Source: Doryteuthis pealeii
Lineage: Eukaryota > Mollusca > Cephalopoda > Myopsida > Loliginidae
Assembly (NCBI GenBank): GCA_023376005.1
Contig: CM042176.1
Coordinates: 11,452,690-11,516,689, forward strand
DNA length: 64,000 nucleotides
Direction: 5' to 3'
Part shown: piece after piece, positions 10,745 through 22,384 of the stretch
Numbering within the stretch: position 1 is the stretch's first letter
How the letters are laid out: each line of letters begins with the position of its first letter
Notes under the pieces: model-generated
Told to the model about the DNA's origin: nothing
The model's database searches: none
Seen by the model: the letters and a program-made list of their open reading frames with translations, nothing else
Made by a program: the position numbers and the translations under genes

Positions 10745-11619
10745 CAGGGTGTTTGGGATAAATTTGAACAGTTTCATAAGGAAAAAGAAAAGTGCTTGGT
10801 ACCTACAAATTTAATCGATGGTAAAGAAATTCAACAGGCACGGAAATTATACTACTGTCAAGTTTTCATTCAAAATAACCGCTATTAGCATCGATCTCAG
10901 CCTCAATCCTGCTCTGGAACTGGAGCAAGCTGATGTTACAGTTTCCCAGGGAAGGGTCTCAAAAACTACCTTAATTCTGTTGATTAACTGGGCTTTTGTA
11001 GTACTGGCATGGCGATTGGTGTCTTTCTCAACAACCCACATACATAATAATCCATGGGTTAAGATCTGGAGAGTTTGGACTGGTGTAGTCGGAAAATTCG
11101 CCGACAACGATTTTTGACTTTTCCCAGAGGTGTGGCTGGGGGCAATCATGTTGCCATACATATGGCCTACCATTGGCTACCCTTGTTATCCAGGGCTTGA
11201 CTACAGTGTTTAGCAACTCCACGTAGGCATCTGAGGGTCCTCCAACACTTTTTTCTGCAGATATTCGAGGAATTCTGCAGTACGATACAATCAGATCTTC
11301 TGTTATGTTGCTTTCTTCTAGCCACAGCTTCGTACTCTCCATTGCAATTCTCCAGTTCATGCCTGATTGTTTTTACAGTGTTCAGGGATCATTGGGCAGC
11401 AACTATAATCTCCTTTTTAATGGCCGCGCAGATCATCACGATACAAGTTATTCTCTTTCATGATAAGGTGGGTTCCAGTCATCCATTCTATCTGTCATCA
11501 CGTATATGAATGAAGAAGGGTCCAAGCTTTTAACATAATGTGTAGTGTGCGTCAATACCTCCAATCTACGGAGAAAAATAACCAAATATAGATATGTCAA
11601 ATTTCTCCCAAACACCCTG
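10745..11619 (-). mobile_element. Deleted mariner, block copy B
   Basis: Same inverted repeats and TA flanks as at 397-1284, 13 bp shorter through indels. Confidence 0.85.
10847..11360 (-). pseudogene. Tc1/mariner transposase C-terminal fragment, copy B
   Basis: The longer N-proximal frame (11360-11028) is intact from MNWRIAMESTKLWLEE through VSYCRIPRISAEK to WQHD, where an indel breaks it. The second frame resumes at HTSGKSQKSLSANF and carries into a damaged SPDLNP block. Comparing copies A and B shows that different indels break each one, so the shared ancestor was less degraded than either copy or the differences are sequencing errors. Confidence 0.85.
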
Positions 11620-11727
11620 TATAGTTTTGTAATGTATGGCTAAGATTTTTTTCTTGAGTCAGATTTTGTATGCAATCCTCATTGGGTCACAGTTACTAAT
11701 GGGGCTATATGAATCTTATATTCTTGC

Positions 11728-12740
11728 TACAATTACTAATAAGACTACTATACTACAACTACTATAAAATGGCCATCATCATCATCATCTTCATCATTTG
11801 CCTCTTGATACAATTACTAATAGACTACTATACTACTACTACTACAAAAATGGCCATCATCATCTGCCTTCTTACTACGTTACTAATAAGACTACTATAC
11901 TGCAACTACTACAAAAATGGCCACCACCACCACCATCATCATCATATGCCTCTTACTACAATTACTAATAGACTACTATACTACATACTACAAAAATGGC
12001 ATCATCATCATCTTCATCATCTGCCTTTTACTACAATTACTAATAGACTACAATATACAACTACTACTACAACAACAACAAAATGGCTATCATCATCATC
12101 ATCATCTTCTTACCTCTTACTACAATACTAATAAGACTACTATACTACAACTACTAATAGTCAGTGTATGAGTAGCACAGGGATCTGTGCTGTAAAGTAA
12201 GGAGCTGGTGGTAGGTGTGGCACTACACCTCAGATGCAAAACAATCTCCTTGGTCTAGAACTAGTGAAAAGGGATAGACTCCTTCGCTGATTGGCTGATA
12301 CCGACTTTTAGGCCACCCGACGACTTTAAACTACAAAATGGCTATCATCATCAACCTCTTACTACAATTACTAATAAGACTACTATACTACTACTGCTAC
12401 AAAAATGGTCACCACCACCATCATCATCATCATCATATGCCTCTTACTACAATTACTAATAAGACTACTATACTACTTACTCACTACTACAAAATGGCCA
12501 CCACCATCATCATCATCATCATATGCCTCTTTACTAATTACTAATAGACTCATATACTACTACTACTACAAAAATGGCCACCCACCATCATCATCATATG
12601 CCTCTTACTACAATTACTAATAAGACACTATAACTACTACTGCTACAAAAATGGCCCACCACCACCATCATCATCTCATCATATGCCTCTTACTACAATT
12701 ACTAATAAGACTACTATACTACTACTACTATCATCAACAT
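11728..12740 (+). repeat. ATC/ACT minisatellites with SINE-A fragment (12162-12330), copy B
   Basis: Same organisation as 1390-2440, with unit number and ATC run lengths changed. Confidence 0.9.
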
Positions 12741-12889
12741 CATCATCATTACTGCAACTGTTTCCCCCCTCCTCCCTCTCTTTATTCATTGTTGCTGGAA
12801 TTATTGATTTCCAGTGAATGCCAGCTTTGAGTATTGATCTCTATTTTCCAGCAAACATCAGACAACGTACATTTCAAAATTATAAAGTT

Positions 12890-13550
12890 AAAAAAAAAAA
12901 AAAAAAAAAAAAAATAGAAAGAAAGAAAAAGAAAGAAAGAAAGAAAGAAAGAAGCAAATCTTCAATGAACAAATTGCAACTAGAGCTTCATCTTTCAATT
13001 CTTCTCTCTCTCTCTCACTCTTCTTTTTCTACCCCCTCCTCTTCGTTATCATACTCTCAGTCTCTCTTTTTCTTTCTCCTCTCTAATCAATTCACTGCTT
13101 CTCAGAATCTTTTCCTTTCTTCTCTTCTCCTTCTCCATATCTCTCTTGCTCACTCCTTGTATCTCTTCTTTTCTATTTTCAATCTCTTCTCTTCTCTCTC
13201 TTCAATTTATGCTCTCTCTTTGTATCTCTTTCTTTCTTATTTTCTCTCTCCCCCCTCTCTCTCATTTTATACTCTCTCTTTATATCTCTTTCTTTCTTAT
13301 TCTCTCTCTCTCTCTCCCAATTTATACTCCCTCTTTGTATATCTTTCTTTCTTATTTCTTTCTCCCCCCTCTCTCAATTTATACTCTCTCTTTGTATCTC
13401 TTTCTTCCTTATTTTCTCTCTCTTTCTCACTCCTGCCTACTAGTTTATAGTCTCTCTCTCTCTCTCTCTCAGTTTATACTCTCTCTTTGTATCTTTCTTA
13501 TTTTTCTCTCTCTCTCTTGCTCACTCAATGTATCTCTTTCTTTCTTGTGT
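12890..13550 (+). repeat. Poly-A/(GAAA)n and CT-rich minisatellite, copy B
   Basis: 12890-12955 is A/GAAA-rich and 13005-13550 is the CT-rich array. A 210-codon open frame spans both but is low complexity. Confidence 0.9.
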
Positions 13551-13556
13551 TCTTTA

Positions 13557-14150
13557 GTTGGAGGTGTGTGGTCTAATGGTTAGAGTCGTAGAAATGGACT
13601 CGTTGACCTGAGTTCAAATCCTGGACAAGGCTACAGTTCACAGTGCCAATATCCTTGGGAAAGGTATGAAATACTCTCCCTCCAGCTATAGGTAAGTAGT
13701 AGGGCAGACCTGGCTCTAACTTTTGTTAGGCAACTAGTCTAGAAGGAAGACTCTGAATTCAAACCTGTTAAAAACTGCTTGGGTGGTCACTACTAGAATA
13801 GGCTCAATCCTAATTAGTGATCTATTTTATAACCCACCCCACTTTCTTTCTCTCTTGCTCCATCCTGTCTATGACATATCAACCTTTGTGGGTTAATTAA
13901 TGCAAAAGCATCCTTGTAGAATATTCTTGACCCATTGCCCTTATGGCAAACCACCAAAACCTTTTTATCATATATGTGCTAGAAGCAGTGGTTGAGGGGC
14001 TTAGTGTCCTAGATATGATGTTAAACTGCATCTAGTGGTGAAGTTCCAATTCTGGAGCTCTGGGGTATGTGGAGTATCCCTTCATCGCTATTACTCCCAG
14101 GTTCACTCTGACCTGTTAGGATAGCATCTAAAAAATGAGTATTAAAAAAT
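13557..14150 (+). repeat. SINE-D followed by SINE-E remnant, copy B
   Basis: The SINE-D head is complete here, with TAGAAATGGACTCGTTGACC between A- and B-box-like motifs. The SINE-E middle section follows at 13920-14150. Confidence 0.8.
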
Positions 14151-14429
14151 GTGTAAAAAATAAATTAAGTTTTGAAAAAAATAACTGTTTATTGCATTCC
14201 TACACTTAGTTGTGGGTTCGATCTTCACTGTGTGTGTTAGCCTTTTGTCGAACCCTTTTGTATAAAAATTAACAACTTAGTCTACTACTAGTAGTGAGTT
14301 CAGTCCTCAATAGGTGTCCATAGATGTAGCCTTGTGCCATACCTATACTATATGTATCTGAATGACCAGACTGCAAAGAAATTCAAATCTAGGAATGTTT
14401 ATTTGTGTATTTATGAGATGAGGTTTTGG

Positions 14430-14660
14430 TATGTAGTATGATAAAGATGATGATGATGATGGCCATTTTTGTAGTAGTTGTAGTATAGTAGTCTTATTAG
14501 TAATTGTAGTAAGAGGTAGATGATGAAGATGATGATGATGATGGCCATTTTTTGTAGTAAAAAAAAAAAAAATTGAACAACCAACAAGAATGAATAAAAC
14601 AAAATATCGTTGGTATAAATAACCCAAAAAGGGTTGAATGCCGTAAAAATCCAACCAACT
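14430..14660 (-). repeat. Reversed minisatellite and hairpin SINE tail, copy B
   Basis: It matches 4155-4410. The tail hairpin AACCCAAAAAGGGTT is at 14621-14635. Confidence 0.8.
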
Positions 14661-15138
14661 AACCAACCTTGTTGAAGGCAGTAGTGGTACTATTTAACAG
14701 ATAGCTGGGGATGAGGAGTCCATACCTTTCCCAAGTGTATTAGTAAAAAATGAACATAATAGTGTGATCAGAGTTTGAGTTTGCTTACAACAATGTCACA
14801 GTCCAATATGTTACCACCTACACCATAGGGACTTCCCCCACTCCAACTTTTCTCCACCTGTGCATATTCACAGACTTAAGTATTCAACATAACAATGAAT
14901 GGGAAAATGTAGGTCACCAACACATGCATGTCTATATCGACATAGCAATAGCATAATCTTTACAGATCACTGCCGTCCCTCACATCCTATAACCCACCAC
15001 CAGAACCTTTCTCTCATGAGTCCTCAAATGACTCATCAAAATCGCTGCAGATCCACAAAGTTTGATGCAGATATGACATAGGAAGGACGTCCTTCTCATT
15101 GTATCAGATGATAAAAATTCTTTACNTATACTTATACA

Positions 15139-15365
15139 CCCCCAGCGGTTTGGCTTAGAAACCACAAGGTTCCTAGTTCGATACCGGCCCTTGCCAACTC
15201 AACGTATGAATAGCACAGGAACTTGTGCGGTAAAGTAAAGAACTGATTAAGGTGTGGGCGCTCACCTCAGACGCAAAACAATCTCCTTGGTCTAGCGCTA
15301 GTGAAAAGGGGATAGACTCCCTCGCTGATTGGCTGATACCGACTCAAGGCCACCCCGACGACTTT
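15139..15365 (+). repeat. SINE-A, copy B
   Basis: It has a head fragment GGTTTGGCTTAGAAACCAC, a B-box-like GTTCGATACCGG, and a body to CCACCCCGACGACTTT. Confidence 0.85.
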
Positions 15366-15634
15366 TTTTAACTTTTACACCACCATGTCTCTTAAGACCA
15401 GAAGTTGACTTACAGATGTTGTTACAGATTGCACAAGATATATTGTTTGTTCCTGGAGTTTGCATGAATTGTCCCTGATGAGATTTCCTATGGTTGACAT
15501 ATCCAGTCTTAGAAAGCAGAATTCATTGGATGGAGCTGGCTCAACCGACCCAGGGTGAATGCCATCACAGAAACAGGAAAGAGACAAGAATAAACACAAA
15601 GACAAGATGTTGATAAAGAAATGTTAATAATACT

Positions 15635-16165
15635 GGGCATAAGTATTTAAGTTTTAATATAATGAAATATATTAAATTAGAAAGACTAACAAAATTAAAT
15701 AAGAACACATATAAAAAGATTACACTTATTTTAATTATATTTTAATTGGTTTCCATATAAAATCATTCATAGGATTGATTTTAATACGTTGGAGAATAAA
15801 ACAATAATATCAGAGATCAATAACACCAAGTAATTATTTAATAAACCCAGTTTTGTTAAAACCAGTATTCATATTAACCACACCATATATCATGTAAACT
15901 TTTATTTCTTAGTGATATATAAGACACATTTCAGGATTTTAAATGCACTAATAACATAGGCTGTTTTGAGGCAAATCTAACTCAGATTTTCATAGAGACA
16001 TTGTTAATACATAAGATTTATTCTATGTATTAATGATTTTGACTATAAATCAAATACTCATTGACAAACTTATGGAATTCCTGAGGGTATTGTGACATAG
16101 TTTCTGTTACAAACAGACACTGAATCTCCATCATAATAAGATTCTGAAAATATATGTTCGATTAC
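15635..16165 (+). repeat. AT-rich repeat K, copy 2
   Basis: Nearly identical to 5362-5890 (block duplication). Confidence 0.75.
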
Positions 16166-16427
16166 TAAGTCGATATATTCTTCTTGTATCAATTCCCTGC
16201 GTTAGGCAGTAAGCACAATAAGTGCACAAAAGTCATGCGTATTGATTGCTGGTAGTCATGTTGGTAACGAAGAACCTTATATGCTCTCCTAAGCTTAGAG
16301 AGCTACAACTACTCATTATCATTTGTTACTATTCTATTCGTTTATTCTGATACTGAAATCTATGCTCGGCATCCAGATCTTTGTATTTACCCAACCCCTC
16401 CCCCATGTAGGAGGGTGGGGCAGGTGG

Positions 16428-17085
16428 GAAGACCCCATAACATAGTGGCTAATGTGCTAGATTGTGATATAATAAGTGACTTTGAACTCCAGTTATTCAC
16501 CGCCCTGTCGGTGGGGCGTTAGAATGCACCGACTGCACCTCTGCAGAGGGGTAAGACTCCCCAATGGGGCCACCTGTTGGCCGTGGGTGGCGACCCGTGA
16601 TGCTTAAGGATAGAGCCCAGGTGGATGAGCAGTTCATGACATGCAATACTCCACTTTGGCTCTATCTTGGGCTAGACAGGCGGTCGGAGAGGCCCCCTCC
16701 GATCAATCGGCTGGTCACGTCAAGCCCTAGCACCTATATGATTTTCCCAACCATATTGCCCCTATGGCAAGCCCCAAACCCTTTTTATCATATGGGTGCT
16801 AGAAGGCGGTGGCTGCGGGTCTACATGTCCTGGGAATGACGTTAAACTCTATCTGATGGTGAGGTTCCAGTTTTGGAGGTTTGGGGAATGTGGAGCACCC
16901 CATTCATCACCATTGCTCCCTGGTCCACTCTGACTTGGAGTGGTAGTACCTGTTAGGGTCCCATCTATGGGTTAAATAGAAAAATGTATTTATAAAAAAA
17001 TCCATTAAGAATTGATTTATTTCAAAACTTTATTGGCATTAAATGACCCACTGAGGTTGATATGCCGTAAAACAAAACAATCCAA
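16428..17085 (+). repeat. SINE-E, longest copy, ~660 bp composite retroposon
   Basis: It has a tRNA-like start (CCATAACATAGTGGCTAATG, then TTTGAACTCCAGTTATTC). A GC-richer middle (GCACCTCTGCAGAGGGGTAA, CTTTGGCTCTATCTTGGGC) follows. Next is a block with ATATTGCCCCTATGGCAAGC and GGTGAGGTTCCAGTTTTGG, and then CACTCTGACTTGGAGTGG. The tail TTAAATGACCCACTGAGGTT ends in ATATGCCGTAAAAC. The 52190-52785 copy (minus) confirms the same order of parts, so this is one element rather than a chance cluster. Confidence 0.75.
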
Positions 17086-17245
17086 ATCCAGTCATTCACT
17101 TTCAGAGTAATACCTTTGGGAAAGGTATGAACCCCTCATCTATGGGTAAATAGTATCATTGCTGTTCTTCATTTTTATCACACTCATTGTTGAAAAAGCA
17201 ACCTCACATAGGAGGTATATCGATGTAAATGGGAGAAGCATATTG

Positions 17246-17482
17246 GGACCATATGACCTTTAGGCACCCCTTTTGCTTTGCTGATTCAAAAGTAAATTTT
17301 TTTTGATTTACACTGTTAACATCCGGTTGTTTGTTAGGGGTTAGGGTTAGGGGTTAGTTTTATAATTTTAAAAAAATTCTAAAAATCGTCTGTTAACAAA
17401 CAACCGGATGTTGATGGTGTAAATGAAAAAATGCACTTATGAATCAGCAAAGCAAAAGGGGTACCTAAAGGTCATATGGTCC
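17246..17482. mobile_element. MITE-H copy 2, 8-bp TSD GCATATTG
   Basis: Perfect terminal repeats GGACCATATGACCTTTAGG and reverse complement. TSD GCATATTG at 17238-17245 and 17483-17490. Sub-terminal arms pair further (TTTTGCTTTGCTGATTC). The core at 17332-17365 reads GTTAGGGGTTAGGGTTAGGG. Confidence 0.9.
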
Positions 17483-17548
17483 GCATATTGAGAGCGATTT
17501 CAGCCAGTTGATATTCTTAGAAATATATTTCCAATTTTAGTTTATATG

Positions 17549-17720
17549 TATGGTTGGACACCCAGCAAGAATGAACAAAACAAAATATCTTTGGTATAAA
17601 ATAACCCAAAAAGGGTTGATATGCCGTAAAATCCAACCAACTAACCATCCCTTGTTGAAGAACAGTAGTGGTACTATTTAACAGATAGCTGGGGGATGAG
17701 GAGTCCATGCCTTTCCCAAG
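17549..17720 (+). repeat. SINE-E-type hairpin tail and flanking sequence
   Basis: AACCCAAAAAGGGTTGATAT at 17602 followed by ATCCAACCAACTAACCATCC. The following 60 bp also match 4411-4480. Confidence 0.75.
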
Positions 17721-17914
17721 CTATACAATCTTTTAAAAGTCATGTGAGGCACCTGTGGACTGGCAGGTAATACTTCACAGACCGGCAATTTTTTTCATGT
17801 TAACTACTGTTTATAAAATAATCACGTTAATTTGTTTTTTAAAAAATTATTATGAAGAATTAACGCCAAAAGGTGTATAATGGTATTAATTCTCACATGG
17901 GGGTAAAAAACATA

Positions 17915-18265
17915 TATAAAAGGCAGTTGTGTGTATGTATGTGTGTGTATGTATGTCCGGGAGAAACTATGAAAATAAAACAATTATCGATTATGTAAAC
18001 ATGTGTACATGTTCACTATCATCTGATCTTTCTTTTTTTTTTTTGTGCAAAAATAATGAAGATTTTGATTTATATGTGGAAGGATATTTAAAAACTAGGA
18101 TTTGAATAGCAAGAAAAGAAAAGTTATTAGTTGTGTTCGTGATTAAAACATAAATCAATTATGTATGACCAAAACAATCAATGGATCTGCAAGACTAACT
18201 TTTTATTATCCCCCCCTCTACCCACCCAGTCAATGCTGGGTAGCCACTTCTAGTAAATAACTAAA
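17915..18265 (+). mobile_element. Helitron-like element, second copy (5' end degraded)
   Basis: The start TATATAAAAGGCAGTTGTGT with (TATG)n matches 47435. The 3' end has a 7-bp hairpin CTACCCA...TGGGTAG at 18219-18245 followed after a few bases by CTAG at 18250-18253, the standard Helitron 3' signature. There is no ORF. The 5' terminal TC seen in the 47427 copy is missing. Confidence 0.5.
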
Positions 18266-18328
18266 GGAATTGTGGTGACAGTTTCAATTACTGACACAAT
18301 AATATATTATTATATAATAATATATAAG

Positions 18329-18540
18329 TAAAAAGTAAAGTCATTGGGGTGGCCTAAAGTCGGTATCAGCCAGACAGTGAGGGAGTCTATCCCCTTTCAC
18401 TAGCGCTAGACCAAGGAGATTGTTTTTGCGTCTGAGGTGGTGCACCACAGCTAACACCAACTCCTTACATTACCGCACAAATCTCTGTGTTCCTCATACG
18501 CTGAGTTGGTGAGGGCCAATATCGAACTAGAAACCTAAAT
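18329..18540 (-). repeat. SINE-A
   Basis: Reverse-complement body from the 3' end (AAGTAAAAAGTAAAGTC) to the B-box-like region (CGAACTAGAAACC). The A-box end is missing. Confidence 0.85.
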
Positions 18541-18599
18541 CAATTATGTAAGACCAAAACAATCAATGGATCTGCGGGACTAACTTTTTATTATCATTA

Positions 18600-18870
18600 T
18601 TATGAGTGGCTTTGGCATTAAATAACCCAAGATAGTTGATATGCCATTTTAACATTGAAACCAAAACCAATCCTCCATGAGAGGGATGTGACACAACGTC
18701 AGTTTGTAAGAAGACTTTAACAGGTTTGAAGTCAGACTTTTCCTTCTCCTAGACTAGTTGCCATGTGAAATTGCAATTAGCATAGTCTAGGATTTGAACT
18801 TTGGTGGTTGTATCCATTTCCGGACCAAGTAATCAATAAGCACCCCAACTGTGAGCTGTTTTAAAAGGAA
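18600..18870 (-). repeat. SINE tail and SINE-D
   Basis: 18600-18650 is a plus-direction hairpin tail (AATAACCCAAGATAGTTGAT). 18665-18850 is a minus-strand SINE-D with the B-box-like complement GTCTAGGATTTGAACTTTGG. Confidence 0.65.
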
Positions 18871-19234
18871 CACCTTTTGCTTTTCACCGTAAACTCCCAC
18901 TTGTTTGTTTACAAACAACAGACGATTTTCTTTTGCATTAAAAACAATTTTAATATAAAAATGTTTTTAATATAAAAACGTGTTTTTCGTTAAAAGTTTT
19001 TAAAACTTAAAAAAAGAAATTCCTATTGAATTAACAACAACATGAAATAACTAATTTTTTTTTATTAAAATGGAAAACTATTTTAGTATAAAAACGTGCC
19101 TTTGGGTTGTAAATATATATGAACAAACTTTAAAAAAATCTTACAGTGAAATTCTGAAGACGAATAACACCGAAAAAGTGTTATTCAGAAACCAATGGTA
19201 GGACCGACTTTAATATTGTATTATTAATCATAAA

Positions 19235-19236
<2 letters not shown>
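18871..19236. other. AT-rich interval with MITE-H-like scrap
   Basis: 18880-18940 resembles the sub-terminal part of MITE-H (CACCTTTTGCTTTTC, ACAAACAACAGACGATTTTC). The rest is unassigned. Confidence 0.4.

Positions 19237-19280
<44 letters not shown>
19237..19280. repeat. (TA)n tract
   Basis: About 22 TA units. Confidence 0.95.
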
Positions 19281-19281
<1 letters not shown>

Positions 19282-19339
19282 TTAGTGATCTATTTTAATT
19301 TAAAATTTGAAATTTATTTATTTTCTCCAGTGTTGTGAG

Positions 19340-19475
19340 ATCTGTTTATCACCGTCAAAATTATAGCCTGAATGAAAATTTGAGGACAGCCTTCAATTCA
19401 AACCTGTTAATCTCCACTTAAGAAATTGACCTTGTGTCACATCCTGCTTGTGCAAAGGGGTAGGTAAATATATAT
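19340..19475 (+). repeat. SINE-D body fragment
   Basis: Contains ATTCAAACCTGTTAATCTCC and TGTGTCACATCCTGCTTGTG, as in 28330-28460 and 59380-59560. Confidence 0.65.
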
Positions 19476-19596
19476 ATATACTCCACAGGGAGTGTCCAAG
19501 AAGGAAGGAAGGAAGGGTGAAAGGAAGGAAAGATGTAAGAAAGGAAGGATGGTAGAATAAAATGTAAGGATCAATAGTATTTCAATTTATTTCAAA

Positions 19597-19850
19597 TGGG
19601 CTGATTTAGCTCACACAGTAGAGTGTTCGCCTGGGAAACACAAGGTTCCTGGTTCGATACCGGCCCTCACCAACTCAGTGTATGAGTAGCACAGGGATCT
19701 GTGCGGTAAAGTGAGGAGCTGATAGTAGGTGTGGTGCTCCACCTTTAGATGCTAAAAAATAATCTCCTTGGTCTAGTGCAAGTGAAAAGGGGACAGACTT
19801 CCTCGCTGTCGGGCTGATACCAACTTTAGGCCACCCCCGATAACTTACTT
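19597..19850 (+). repeat. SINE-A, full length
   Basis: Complete tRNA-like head: TTTAGCTCACACAGTAGAGTG as A box and GGTTCCTGGTTCGATACC as B box. The body runs to the CCACCCCCGATAACTTACTT end. An RNA polymerase III internal promoter is therefore present, though the A box carries a short insertion. Confidence 0.9.
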
Positions 19851-19907
19851 ATTTCAATGGAGAAAATTGGTTCGATAGATGAGGAAAACAATTTAGGAGT
19901 GGAACAA

Positions 19908-20410
19908 ATTAACGTTATTTCCTAGTTGAGTAACATGAGTGACCCAGAAAAAACAGAACCCAAATTATTTATTTATTTTCCCATTAAACTAACTCTAAAC
20001 CCCAATCTCAACCCTAAACCCTAAACCCTAACTCTTGTTGGACTTAAACTTAAAAAAAAAATTAAAATTAAAATTAACAGTTTTATTACAAAATTTGAGG
20101 GTTCTGTTTTCTCTGGGTCACCCTGTAATATTATGTTACTCAACTAGGGGGGGGTTAGGGTTAGGGTTTAGGGTTAGGGTTGGGGTTTAGGGTTAGTTTA
20201 ATGGGAAAATAAAATAATTTGGGTTGTGTTTTTTCTGGGTCACCCTGTAATATTATGTTACTCAACTTGCGGGGGTTAGGGTTAGGGTTTAGGGTTAAGG
20301 TTAGGGTTGAGGTTTAGGGTTAGTTTAATGGGAAAATAGATAATTTGGGTTCTGTTTTTTCTGGGTCACCCAGTAATATCATGTTACTCAACTAGGAAAT
20401 AACCCAAATT
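19908..20410. mobile_element. Foldback element F1 with telomere-like cores
   Basis: The outer arms GTTATTTCCTAGTTGAGTAA (left) and reverse complement (right end 20403) enclose several copies of a smaller inverted-repeat module with ends GACCCAGAAAAAACAG. Cores at 20000-20035 (CCCTAAACCCTAAACCC) and 20155-20195, 20274-20325 (TTAGGGTTAGGG variants) are on opposite strands. The right-end module appears to be duplicated twice in tandem. There is no ORF. Confidence 0.8.
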
Positions 20411-20783
20411 AAATTCTCAAGTCAAGGTACCCTTGTACTGATAAAAAGATACGAGCCATATTCTGAAAATAGAATTCAAATCAGACGTGAGAAAGATTAA
20501 AAAGTAGAACACGGATATGATAATTAAAGTGGGGAGGATATTTATTGCATTTAAATTTACCGAGCCAACCCCTCCCCCCTCAATACAGAAGAACTGTTGT
20601 TAAACAACATTATGTTTTTTTAAAGATTTTATCTTATAACGAAAGGCTTGTATTTTTCAATTTCTAAAGTAGAGGTAATGGTTTTGATCTATTGAAAAGG
20701 CCGTGAAAGGCCACACTCTGATAGTTTAGAAGGCCACATGTTCCCCACATATCATTATCAATGTTGTGCACCTGTATTTTTTG

Positions 20784-21110
20784 GGGTAATTATGTACTTT
20801 TGTTTAGTAAATTAGGGTATCCCAGAAAAAACAGAACCCACAAATTTTGTAATAAAAGTTTTAATTTTAACTAAGGGGGTTATAGGTTAGGTTTAGGGTT
20901 TAGGGTTAGTTTAATAGGAAAATAAATAAATAATTTGGGTTCTGTTTTTTCTGGGTCACCCTGTACAGGGTGACCCAGGAAAAACAGAACCTCAACTCTA
21001 ACCCTAACCCTAAATCCCCCTAGTTAAAATTAACAGTTTTATTACAAAATTTGTGGGTTCTGTTTTTTCTGGGACACCCTAATTTACTAAACAAAAGTTC
21101 ATAATTACCT
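20784..21110. mobile_element. Foldback element F2, near-perfect palindrome
   Basis: Outer arms GGTAATTATGTACTTTTGTT and reverse complement at 21090-21110. Two F modules meet head to head at CCCTGTACAGGGTGAC (20960-20975). Telomere-like runs occur on both sides (TTAGGGTTTAGGGTTAG; CTAACCCTAACCCTAAA). Confidence 0.85.
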
Positions 21111-22384
21111 TTTTTTGTTTGAGATGTTATCTATATATTATTAACTACCAAAAGTACCCGATCCATGACCGGACTATATATAAAGATTGGACCATAAATA
21201 GGCGAGAGATTCCGAGCTGAACGGCTTACACTGCGATTTTGTTCACTAAAATTAAACTAAACTGCCGGTATTACTATAATAGAAAGCATGCAGCGAACAA
21301 TATTTTATTATCTGCAGCAGCTGGTATACGGATAGTTCCGAAAATCGGTTGATTTTGGTTTAATTAATTAATTATACCCCTTAACCAGTAAAAATCAATA
21401 ACCAAATTTGGCGTGTTTTTTAGTTAGAAGAATTTTAAGGTGTATGCAAGATTTCGAATCTGAGTGACCTCCCGTTTCGGAGTTATACGTCGACACGTAC
21501 ATACCAAACTTCCTTTTATATATATAGATATATACACTTGTGTGTCACGACCTGTCACCACCTCAAATACATAATGGATCATTCCGCTTTGGTTGTGGTT
21601 GTTTGGTGATTCAGAACATTGAACTGTTTCAACGCAACATAAAAAAAAATACTTGTGTTTCTTAAATGTACAACTGTTATCATCTTGCAGCACCCTCTGG
21701 TTCAAAATGAGACTGTCCAAATCGCCCAAGATGAAATGCAAAAATGTAAGTTCCTGATTATCTGGTGTTGCTTATCCGCCGAAATCTTATTTCTCATGAG
21801 TGTTGTCACCTCAGCTAAATAATGGACCATTCTGTTTTTATTATAAGGAAAGAAAAGGAAGAAAAAGAATATGCTACACAGAAAAAATATAAGAAAGAAA
21901 GAAAGAAAGAAAGAAAGAGAGTAGGGGAAGGATAGAGAGAGGTGAATGCGCAGAAGCGATAATGCTAATCTGTTTCAATCGAAAAGATGAAAAGAAGGAA
22001 AGAAAGAAAAAAAAAAGAGTCAGAGAGAGTTAAATCAAGATTACTATACTTTTTACATATTGAACTATTTGGCAATAGCTCTTAAGTAAACTTATCAAAC
22101 GTTTTAATAATTAATTATCATAATATGGTATATCCACAGGTCCTGCTAGTTTCATAATAAATATTGCCACAAGGGAGTAATAATAGAAAAAAGTTGTACA
22201 ATTAAGGAACACAAGTAATAATTAATTAATTATTATTAAATATTTTGAAAAAGAAAAAAAATATTCAAGGGAGATAACTCCAGGTTTATTAACTGCTAAT
22301 GGATTATTTTATAAGAACAATAAGTGGAAATAGCAGAAAAGCATCTTTGGCCTGTTAGCACTCTCTCCATCAGCCATGAGTATT
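21111..22384. other. No recognised gene
   Basis: Mostly AT-rich unique sequence. 21660-21850 is homologous to 35165-35330 and 38190-38335 (CATCTTGCAGCACCCTCTGG; TAATGGACCATTCTG), so it is a dispersed repeat of unknown class. (GAAA)n lies at 21893-21920. The minus-strand frame 21424-21741 has no recognisable domain and overlaps this repeat. Confidence 0.5.

Larger units (their letters stand above)
10355..16412 (+). repeat. ~6.1 kb direct duplication, copy B
   Basis: It parallels 1-6145. It ends where copy B passes from TTTACCCAACCCCTCCC into the start of SINE-E at ~16412. One N at 15125 and many indels relative to copy A suggest low local consensus quality. Confidence 0.9.

Noticed and set aside
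12818..13583. 210- and 145-codon open frames over the CT tract (also 2857-3310 and the minus-strand frames over 8504-9530)
   Set aside because: Stop-free because of (CT)n/(GA)n composition. Overlapping frames are all open and block copies differ by indels.
16564..16839. 91-codon frame
   Set aside because: It falls inside SINE-E; the homologous region at 52400-52780 is not open in the same frame.
19908..21110. TTAGGG runs as a chromosome end
   Set aside because: Runs are short, mixed with TTTAGGG/TTGGGG variants, present on both strands and enclosed in inverted repeats inside a larger sequence.
21424..21741. 105-codon minus-strand frame
   Set aside because: Part of it overlaps a dispersed non-coding repeat seen at 35165 and 38190, and no domain is recognisable.
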